A stretch of DNA of 44,371 nt from a virus, in IMG/VR virus record IMGVR_UViG_3300049617_000275, positions 64,001 through 108,371 of that record. One strand, 5' to 3'. Shown in pieces: positions 31,356-37,499 of this stretch. The notes below the pieces were generated by a model. It ran no database searches, was not told the origin of the DNA, and saw only the letters and a list, made by a program, of their open reading frames with translations. Made by a program: the position numbers and the translations under genes. Position 1 is the first letter of the stretch. Every line of letters begins with the position of its first letter.

Positions 31356-33680
31356 CTAAGCTTTGGCATCTGCCCAGTTCCTTGCATAGGCAGGTTTGGC
31401 CTTCACAGGAGCAAGTGTTATGAACTCCTCCGCCGCCTCTGTCATGGCATCCTGCATAAATTTCATACCCTTTTCTAGATTCTCTTCCGAGATCCGAAAC
31501 AGGAACTCATCGTGGATAGAAGCAATAGGCCCCTCTTCGAAAATATTCAGTCCCAACTCCCGAAGTTTTCTCCACCCCATTCTGTACATTGCCCTTTTCA
31601 TAATATTTGCAGCATCGCACTGCATGAGGTAGTTATAAGCCTCCCGCCCGATCATTGCAACTGTCTTTCTCCACTCGTTGTAAGAGGAGAATCTTTCCCG
31701 AACGGCAACTACTGCTCCTGTCTCCGGGTCCCGTTCTTCTACAATCTCCTTCACACGGTGATCCCGGTGAAGAGGGTGTTGGCGGGGGTCTCCGTAAACT
31801 CTCCGGCGAGCCATCTCTTCTTGAACAGCAGAGAGGTAGAAAGAGCGGTGAACACCTGTAAAAGGAGAGAAGACAGTAAAGATCGGCTTTCTCCCGGCGA
31901 ACTCTGCAAGAGAGTCGTGGCCGTCCAGCTTCCGTTCAATTGCAGCATCTACCTCTGCCATCTTGGCTTTGAGTTCCGGCATATCTTCAAAGAATCTGTT
32001 GAATCTCTCCTTTGCCTGTTCATCCGACCACTGAATTGGCTCCGGGTCATCTAGAGTATCTATGTACATACTGCGCTGAAGAGATCTCCAGGAGCATCTG
32101 TAATTCATCTTCAAATTCCCTATCTTTCCTACTTTCTCTCGTTCGTGAGAGCCTTTTGCGGGAATCTCCGGAAGATCAAGAAGGGACTGTGCCGTTAAGC
32201 CGTGGAAATCTACTCCGTCCCGGAATGCGCGTTGAAGGCGTTTACATCCGGTGATCTGCATGATGATCTTGGGTTCAATGTTGGGGTAGTCGCAGTCCAT
32301 AAGGCATTGTCCTAAGCGGCAGGTGAAAGCCTTGCGAAATAGCTCTCCGGCGTTGATCTCTCCGAAGAGTTTTTCTCGGGCAGGGATCTGCTGCATATTG
32401 GGGCCGGAGGAGGAGAAACGGTTTGTTTCCGTTCCTATCTGTCGGAAGGAGGCGTAGATACGCCCGTTCAGGTGCTTGAACCTAGGAAGCTTATATCCGA
32501 AATCCGAGAGGAGGTCGTCCGCCTTCTTGAATTTGAGAAGGAGATTTACAATAGGGTGATCTGCTCTATGTTCTTTGAGCGTATCGGCCTGGGTATTGGG
32601 TATATGGAGTTTGAGCGCAGCAAATATTCTCTGTAACTGCTGGGTACTCCGGGGGTTGACCTCCGGATAGAAGAAGACACGGGCTTTACCTCTCCCCTTA
32701 CCTATCTGTTTTGTATGGATCTTCTCCGGCGGGATATCGTTACACAGAGCTACGAAGTCTCTCCGGGACTCTCTTTCCTTTTCTTCTAGGAAGGGTATGA
32801 CTTCCCGGCGGTGGTATTCTTCATCGAAATCAATTCCTCGGAGTTCCATAAGGGCAACTTCGGGAATCAAGGAGCATTCGAACTTTATGTTGGAAAGAAG
32901 CTTACTCCGCGGATGTTTCTTGAGAAAAGCATCTATCTCTTTCTTTTGGTAATCATACACCCAGAAAGGTCTGCATACATCTCCGGCGCCGTATATAGCC
33001 TGACGGGCGGTTACGAAGTCTCCCCAGTTGGAAGTCTGCATTTCTCCTTTGTTCTTCTCGTCCTCTGTGTAAGAAGTTCCGAAGATCTCCGAATACAGAG
33101 AGAAAGGAATATATCTCCGGCAGCAGTCGATGAGTCCGGACTTATCCTTTCTCCCGGCAGTCAAAAGCTTATCTATGATCAGTGTGTCCCGGAGTTTTGT
33201 TTCATCCGGAAAAATCCCAAACTCTTTGAGGAGAAATAGACATTCGTAAACAAGGTTGTGACCTATGAGGTAGGAGTTTTCCAGCACTCTCCGGAGTTTG
33301 TTTCCTATATACTCCGCGCCAATACTCTTTACATCTATTACCCACTGCCTGTTGACAATCTGCGGACTACACCCAAGCTGAATGAGAGCGGCATATCCCT
33401 CTCTTTCCATCCTAAAAGTTTGACGGGTAAATACGTTACTGACCTCTCCGCAGTGGGACTCCGGGAGGTCTATTGGCTTAGGAACAGGATACTTTTCTTC
33501 GTCTGGGGGGAGAAGGGAATATGTCTCGAAGTCTATTCCTAACTGTGCGCATTTCTCCCAATACGGTAGGATCTCTTCCTTGTAAACAAGATCAAGTTCC
33601 GCCGGAGTTGAGATGAAAACAATATGTTCCGGAAGTTCGGAACTAAGATTCGGCTGTCGGAGAAGTGTTTCTGCTGTCAT
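31356..33680 (-). CDS. Family A DNA polymerase with 3'-5' exonuclease
   Basis: 774 aa from ATG 33680. Exonuclease motifs GIDFETY, LIGHNLVYE (Asp position divergent) and IYGAGDVC; polymerase motif A reads LMDCDYPNIEPKI (usual DYSQIELR), motif B VGKIGNLKMNYRCSW (Arg in place of Gly after Tyr), motif C ASIHDEF with the catalytic His-Asp-Glu. The catalytic Asp residues are kept, so it is probably an active replicative polymerase, though from a divergent branch. The start overlaps the Dam methylase stop by 38 nt. Confidence 0.9.
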   Translation of the reverse strand: MTAETLLRQPNLSSELPEHIVFISTPAELDLVYKEEILPYWEKCAQLGIDFETYSLLPPDEEKYPVPKPIDLPESHCGEVSNVFTRQTFRMEREGYAALIQLGCSPQIVNRQWVIDVKSIGAEYIGNKLRRVLENSYLIGHNLVYECLFLLKEFGIFPDETKLRDTLIIDKLLTAGRKDKSGLIDCCRRYIPFSLYSEIFGTSYTEDEKNKGEMQTSNWGDFVTARQAIYGAGDVCRPFWVYDYQKKEIDAFLKKHPRSKLLSNIKFECSLIPEVALMELRGIDFDEEYHRREVIPFLEEKERESRRDFVALCNDIPPEKIHTKQIGKGRGKARVFFYPEVNPRSTQQLQRIFAALKLHIPNTQADTLKEHRADHPIVNLLLKFKKADDLLSDFGYKLPRFKHLNGRIYASFRQIGTETNRFSSSGPNMQQIPAREKLFGEINAGELFRKAFTCRLGQCLMDCDYPNIEPKIIMQITGCKRLQRAFRDGVDFHGLTAQSLLDLPEIPAKGSHEREKVGKIGNLKMNYRCSWRSLQRSMYIDTLDDPEPIQWSDEQAKERFNRFFEDMPELKAKMAEVDAAIERKLDGHDSLAEFAGRKPIFTVFSPFTGVHRSFYLSAVQEEMARRRVYGDPRQHPLHRDHRVKEIVEERDPETGAVVAVRERFSSYNEWRKTVAMIGREAYNYLMQCDAANIMKRAMYRMGWRKLRELGLNIFEEGPIASIHDEFLFRISEENLEKGMKFMQDAMTEAAEEFITLAPVKAKPAYARNWADAKA

Positions 33681-34449
33681 TATTACAGTATATAACCTCC
33701 CGCGACATCTTCCTTGTTCCGTTACACTCACTTAAGAATTCAAAGGGAAGCCAGCTCGCTCCTTCCTGCTCACAAACAATGTACTGCGTAGGAACTCCGG
33801 GAGTCCACTCTATCCATCTTCCTAGCTCTCCGAAATCTATATCCTTGGAGGAGTACTTATACTTTCTCCCGGCGGAATTAGAATAAGGGGGGTCTATGAA
33901 CCAAGTACATCCTTGTTCGTACATCTCTGCAAGAGCAGGGTCGTAGGCATCGGCGGAGTTCTTTACAAAACAGTGGTTATCAGGAAAAGAGAAGTTAAAT
34001 ACTTTCCAATGTCCAATATAGGGTTTTTGGTCTAGGATTCTCTTCTTGACCTCAGGCCCCCACACCCAACACTTTCCGGAGTTTCTGTGCTCCTGTGCCC
34101 ATTTTGTAATTTTCTTGCAGGGGGAAGTTCCTGCTTTGTGAATCCAGAAGCCGATCAAATCTTTAGCTTCTTTACACATAGGAAAGTCATCTACATCTTC
34201 TACATAATCGGGGAGCTTTTGGATCTCCGCATCTTTACTCTCGATAAGGAATCTCCAAATTCCGGCGATGACTGGATCGGCGTCGTTGAGAACGATATTC
34301 CTATCCGGAAAATGAAGAGAGTAAGTAGCACTTCCTGCGAACGGTTCTATGATTGTTTGGAACTTCGGTTCGGGGTACTTGGGAATACTTCTCCACTTTG
34401 ATCCGTAGAACGAGAAGAAAGGTTTGAGAGCATTTTTAGGTCTAGGCAT
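33643..34449 (-). CDS. D12-class adenine-N6 DNA methyltransferase (Dam-like)
   Basis: 268 aa. FFSFYGSKWR and TIIEPFAGSATYSLHF (SAM-binding FxGxG motif), VLNDADPVI, and the catalytic TWFIDPPYSNS (DPPY). Methylates adenine, likely in a short palindrome such as GATC; specificity not readable. ATG at 34449 with GGAG 5 nt upstream. First gene of the long leftward transcript from the promoter at 34775, after a ~320-nt leader. Confidence 0.87.
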   Translation of the reverse strand: MPRPKNALKPFFSFYGSKWRSIPKYPEPKFQTIIEPFAGSATYSLHFPDRNIVLNDADPVIAGIWRFLIESKDAEIQKLPDYVEDVDDFPMCKEAKDLIGFWIHKAGTSPCKKITKWAQEHRNSGKCWVWGPEVKKRILDQKPYIGHWKVFNFSFPDNHCFVKNSADAYDPALAEMYEQGCTWFIDPPYSNSAGRKYKYSSKDIDFGELGRWIEWTPGVPTQYIVCEQEGASWLPFEFLSECNGTRKMSREVIYCNNDSRNTSPTAES

Positions 34450-34774
34450 TTTCTCCGTCTCGGTATCAATACTTGCGCACTCTCTATCTCAGGGGATTTG
34501 TCCTTCCTCTCTGTTACCGAAAGGAGATTCAAGAGCCCAGGGCGAACCGTCTTACTCGATTGAACCCTAAAGTGACTGGATATTTTCTTTGCTGGAGGGA
34601 CTCAAGGGATACCACATGAGTTACACCGTTTGTCTGACCCCGCGGTTTCCCGTCGGATGCGAAACCCCTACTCAGCTCAACAAGTCATTGATTTTGTGTA
34701 CAAAAGGTGGGGAGACGCCTTCTCCCCTTAGGATGCTTCTTAAAATTGTCGAGATTTCTTCGTTGCATGAAAAC
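34450..34774 (-). ncRNA. Long untranslated leader or structured RNA before the Dam gene
   Basis: No protein-coding gene is convincing here. On the minus strand it contains a 6-bp hairpin GGTTTC/GAAACC and a D-loop-like CAAACGGTG stretch; it is conserved-looking but I cannot match it to a known RNA family. Transcribed from the promoter at 34775-34803. A 34-codon frame starting at 34776 is rejected because its ATG lies in the -10 box. Confidence 0.4.
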
Positions 34775-34803
34775 ATCTTACTTCAACTCCGGCGACCTGT
34801 CAA
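34775..34803 (-). promoter_or_regulatory. Leftward promoter of the polymerase operon
   Basis: Minus strand TTGACA, 17-nt spacer, TAAGAT followed by G, the same layout as the promoters at 17100 and 21031. Drives the leader and the Dam/DNA polymerase genes. Confidence 0.75.
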
Positions 34804-34932
34804 GCCCTCGTTCCTAAAGAAAATGTTAAATCCTGGGCTGTGCTCCGGTGTATAGGAGTGTAAAGACTGTAAATATGTGTAGCGCAAGGGATTTAGAGAT
34901 TAAAATATCTGGAAAATTTAGATTTTTATGGG

Positions 34933-35016
34933 TAAAGATAATACCTATCCGAATTTTTCTTTTGGTATTCTGTCGGGAAGAAAGATAGAAAATATTTTGG
35001 ATAGGTATTATCTTTA
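34933..35016. repeat. Perfect 18-bp inverted repeat in AT-rich divergent region
   Basis: Arms taaagataatacctatcc (34933-34950) and ggataggtattatcttta (34999-35016), spacer 48 bp. Partial copies of the motif TTTTTCTTTTGG(N)AT recur at about 34953 and 35033. It lies between leftward and rightward transcription units, so it may be a regulator site, a promoter for the phage sigma factor, or a replication origin. The rest of 34804-35240 is AT-rich and noncoding. Confidence 0.7.
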
Positions 35017-35240
35017 CGGAGAAAGAAATATATTTTTCTTTTGGATAGATATTTTCAAGTAAGTATCTCTATACACTTCACTATGTCTCCTTTAGCGTGC
35101 ACGCGCACGCGTAATAAGAAAGCAAGATTAAAAAATTCTTACGGAAATAAAGCTTTTCTAACTTACGTGGTAGAGTATAAGAGTCGAGATTTTCTACAGC
35201 ATAATTTACAGAAGCAATCCCAAAAGGAAAATAAAATAAA

Positions 35241-36212
35241 ATGCCTAATTTCATGGACAAGATAGAGACCTCACGTCCTAAAGCCTCCGCCGTTCTTACC
35301 TCAGAGAAAGGTCCTTCTACTCCCCGCGTCCGTATGTTGGAAGCAGATAATCCCGCATATGTAGCTGTTCTCAACGAAACCATTGTAACATACATGAAGC
35401 ATTTCGGCAAAGGAATGCCTGTTTGTTCCAGGATGTTCTTTGAAGATTCGGAACTGGAAAGAATGGACAAAGACTTTTGTGAGCATGTTGCACATGAGTT
35501 ATCTCTATCTCTTACAACCATCTCTCCCGGCGACCTTTCCAAGAAAGTTGTGGAATACATTCACAAACTCTCCGAAGAACAGAGACAGGAGCTTGTAGAT
35601 AAAGGTTTTCAACCCTGTATTCACTGCCTGAAGCCGGGTTTCGGAGGGAAGGGTCTAGATAAGCCCCAGGAAACAAAGGGCATCCTAGGCTACGACTTTA
35701 CTCTTGTCGATGTCGAACGGGAATACGAGAAAGACGGGGAGAAGAAGAAATTCAAAGAAGATCCGATCAAAGTTTTTGAAGTTCCAAACAAGAACTCCGG
35801 AGAGTATTGGTCCGTTCTTACGGAAGCTAAGGAAGCCGGAGAGTTCCTTTTTTCTAACCAAGCAAAAGCAGAGGATCTGTCGATCCTAAGATTCCTGCGG
35901 AAGAAGAAACAGGGGGATATCCCAAACTCCGGCGGCTTGGCGAAGCCCGAGTTCTTGAATCGTATGCAGCTTCGCAGTCTTGCAGGAGGGAAGAATTCCA
36001 AGGATTCCCAATTCAAACTGGAAGTTCCGGTAGAAGTACTGGAAAAATGGAACAACAAGAGTCGCGGGGAGATGTACGGAGTAATCCTATCTGCCTACGG
36101 CGGAGTAAAGGAAAGAAGAGCATATCTAGAAGCCGGAGGAGTGATCTTCCCGGACACAGATAAGACTCCGGAAGAAGAGCCTGCTGCGCTGTCATCCTCT
36201 TTAGACGCATAG
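35241..36212 (+). CDS. Hypothetical protein, 323 aa, acidic C-terminus
   Basis: First rightward gene after the divergent region. Charged, with a Cys pair (QPCIHCLKPGF, residues ~125-135), Lys-rich middle, and a tail with PEEEPAALSSS acidic character as seen in single-strand DNA-binding proteins. No family match made. Its position next to the replication genes suggests a DNA-metabolism role, but this is inference. AAAGGAAAA lies upstream of the ATG. Confidence 0.75.
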   Translation: MPNFMDKIETSRPKASAVLTSEKGPSTPRVRMLEADNPAYVAVLNETIVTYMKHFGKGMPVCSRMFFEDSELERMDKDFCEHVAHELSLSLTTISPGDLSKKVVEYIHKLSEEQRQELVDKGFQPCIHCLKPGFGGKGLDKPQETKGILGYDFTLVDVEREYEKDGEKKKFKEDPIKVFEVPNKNSGEYWSVLTEAKEAGEFLFSNQAKAEDLSILRFLRKKKQGDIPNSGGLAKPEFLNRMQLRSLAGGKNSKDSQFKLEVPVEVLEKWNNKSRGEMYGVILSAYGGVKERRAYLEAGGVIFPDTDKTPEEEPAALSSSLDA

Positions 36213-36227
36213 AGCGCAAAGACAGAC

Positions 36228-36256
36228 TTGACTTTCTGAACAAAACGGAGTAACTT
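36228..36256 (+). promoter_or_regulatory. Candidate rightward promoter
   Basis: TTGACT, 17-nt spacer, TAACTT. Weak -10. It would start transcription just at the hairpin at 36259-36307. Confidence 0.4.
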
Positions 36257-36258
36257 AC

Positions 36259-36308
36259 AAAGAAGAGATCGCAGTCTGCATTGGAGTAGGAGTTCGGTCT
36301 CTTCTTTT
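36259..36308 (+). terminator. Hairpin after the 35241 gene, possible terminator
   Basis: 10-bp stem AAAGAAGAGA / TCTCTTCTTT around a 29-nt loop, followed by TTTTAA. The loop is longer than usual for a terminator, so a small RNA or leader structure for the next genes is equally possible. Confidence 0.4.
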
Positions 36309-36322
36309 AAGGAGAGGATAGA

Positions 36323-36427
36323 TTGGAAAAGAAAGACCTTCAGAGAATAAATTTAAAAGAGGTGCTCAAGGCGGAAGCAGAGAACAGCCCATTTCTTTCT
36401 GCTTCATCTTCTTCGGTAGGTTTGTAA
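36323..36427 (+). CDS. Mini-protein, 34 aa, TTG start
   Basis: TTG with AAGGAGAGG 6-9 nt upstream, ending in TAA directly before the next ATG. Reads MEKKDLQRINLKEVLKAEAE and a Ser-rich tail. Likely translated; function unknown. Confidence 0.55.
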   Translation: MEKKDLQRINLKEVLKAEAENSPFLSASSSSVGL

Positions 36428-36799
36428 ATGGAATATGAAATTAGAGGATTTGGAACTGTGGTAATCTCCGACGAAGAAGAAAGAGAAGGTAAGCTTACAG
36501 ATTTTGAGAAGCAACTGTTAGGATGGATGAAGGAGATGGGGGAAGACAGGAAAAATCTCCAAGCAGAGATCAGAAAATTGCATAAAAGAATAAAAGAGCT
36601 GGAGCCCGCCGGTGCTGTCCTTCAACCTCCTATACCTACAGACTCCAGAGAGCTTATCAAGAAGATCGCGGATCAAATAAATAGTAAGAATATAAAAAGA
36701 AAATTGTCCCCCGACGAGAAAAAGGAAAGAATTCGTCTGATTCAAGAATCAGGACACGATTGTAAATCGGGAGAGTATCCTTACCGGTGTAAATTCTAA
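36428..36799 (+). CDS. Hypothetical protein, 123 aa
   Basis: Acidic start, then a coiled-coil-like helix (RKNLQAEIRKLHKRIKELE), a Pro-rich hinge, and a basic C-terminus with SGHDCKSGEYPYRCKF. Begins right after the previous stop. Unrecognised. Confidence 0.65.
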   Translation: MEYEIRGFGTVVISDEEEREGKLTDFEKQLLGWMKEMGEDRKNLQAEIRKLHKRIKELEPAGAVLQPPIPTDSRELIKKIADQINSKNIKRKLSPDEKKERIRLIQESGHDCKSGEYPYRCKF

Positions 36800-37209
36800 T
36801 GGTGGTACACGCTGTAACTGGTAGGACTGTAGAAGCTGCTCTGTTTATCTTTGGGCGGCTTGTAGATTGTCTGGGAGACTTTGTTCTTCCTAAAGTAAAC
36901 ACAGACATCGGCGGAAACATAATCCTGGAATTCCAAGACGAACTTCAGGACGAAAGGAATCTTGTCCTGTATATACAGAGTTGTTCTGATCCTCCCGCAG
37001 AAGGTTTCGGACACTTCTCCTGCTCCTGGTACTTACAGGAAGATGGTGAAAGATCTCGGGGGCATACTTCCGATATAGATGAAGTAGTAAGTATTGTTTC
37101 TGAGTTTGACACCGGCGGACATATGCCCGGAGGAGGGCAGGTCATAACCGGTCCTTGGAAAGGATCTATAGGAGCAATCCTAGGTATCGAGGAATTTCCT
37201 CGGGAGTGA
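36799..37209 (+). CDS. Hypothetical protein, 136 aa
   Basis: ATG overlaps the previous TAA. Contains PGGGQVITGPWKGSIGAILGI, a KOW-like strand-turn pattern near the C-terminus, so possibly a small beta-barrel. Unrecognised. Confidence 0.65.
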   Translation: MVVHAVTGRTVEAALFIFGRLVDCLGDFVLPKVNTDIGGNIILEFQDELQDERNLVLYIQSCSDPPAEGFGHFSCSWYLQEDGERSRGHTSDIDEVVSIVSEFDTGGHMPGGGQVITGPWKGSIGAILGIEEFPRE

Positions 37210-37228
37210 ATCAGAACTCGAACAGCGT

Positions 37229-37366
37229 ATGGAAGAGTTGAGACGAGAAATTCGAGGCAGTATTGCTCAACTAGATGCCGGGCAAGGTATTCCGGCGGCG
37301 ACTGTACGCGAACGTGTTCAGCAAAGACGGGACAGAAATAAAATAGAGAAAGCAGAGAAAGTATAG
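37229..37366 (+). CDS. ParD-like antitoxin fragment, 45 aa
   Basis: MEELRREIRGSIAQLDAGQGIPAATVRERVQQRR resembles the C-terminal helix of ParD/RelB-type antitoxins (REIREGIxxLDxGEGI). The N-terminal ribbon-helix-helix half is absent, as is any adjacent toxin gene. The ribosome site is weak. May be a true small gene or the remnant of one. Confidence 0.45.
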   Translation: MEELRREIRGSIAQLDAGQGIPAATVRERVQQRRDRNKIEKAEKV

Positions 37367-37380
37367 AAAGTATAGAAAGT

Positions 37381-37440
37381 TTAAGAAGTGCCCGCGGCAG
37401 CCTGGAATACAAGTAGGGGTTCGAATCCTCACCTTCTTAA
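37381..37440 (+). tRNA. tRNA-like minihelix element
   Basis: Acceptor-like stem TTAAGAAG/CTTCTTAA (8 bp) and a T-arm GGGG-TTCGAAT-CCTC with canonical loop. Between them is only a TGCC/GGCA hairpin and a short link: there is no D-arm or anticodon arm in the normal sense. About 58-60 nt. It may be a tRNA remnant, an attachment-site fragment or an RNA mimic. Confidence 0.45.
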
Positions 37441-37470
37441 AAGAGAAAAAGTAGACGTTACGTACTTGAG

Positions 37471-37493
37471 GAGCCGAAAGGCTCTTTTCTCTT
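37471..37493 (+). terminator. Rho-independent terminator
   Basis: GAGCC-GAAA-GGCTC followed by TTTTCTCTTT on the plus strand. Ends the rightward unit that faces the primase-helicase operon. Confidence 0.85.
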
Positions 37494-37499
37494 TCCTAC

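Noticed and set aside
34450-34774. A tmRNA gene
   Set aside because: No tag reading frame ending in Ala-Ala and no complete tRNA-Ala-like acceptor with G-U pair was found.
34672-34776. 34-codon minus-strand frame with a Shine-Dalgarno-like GGAG
   Set aside because: Its ATG is part of the -10 element of the promoter at 34775-34803, so it would not be on the transcript.
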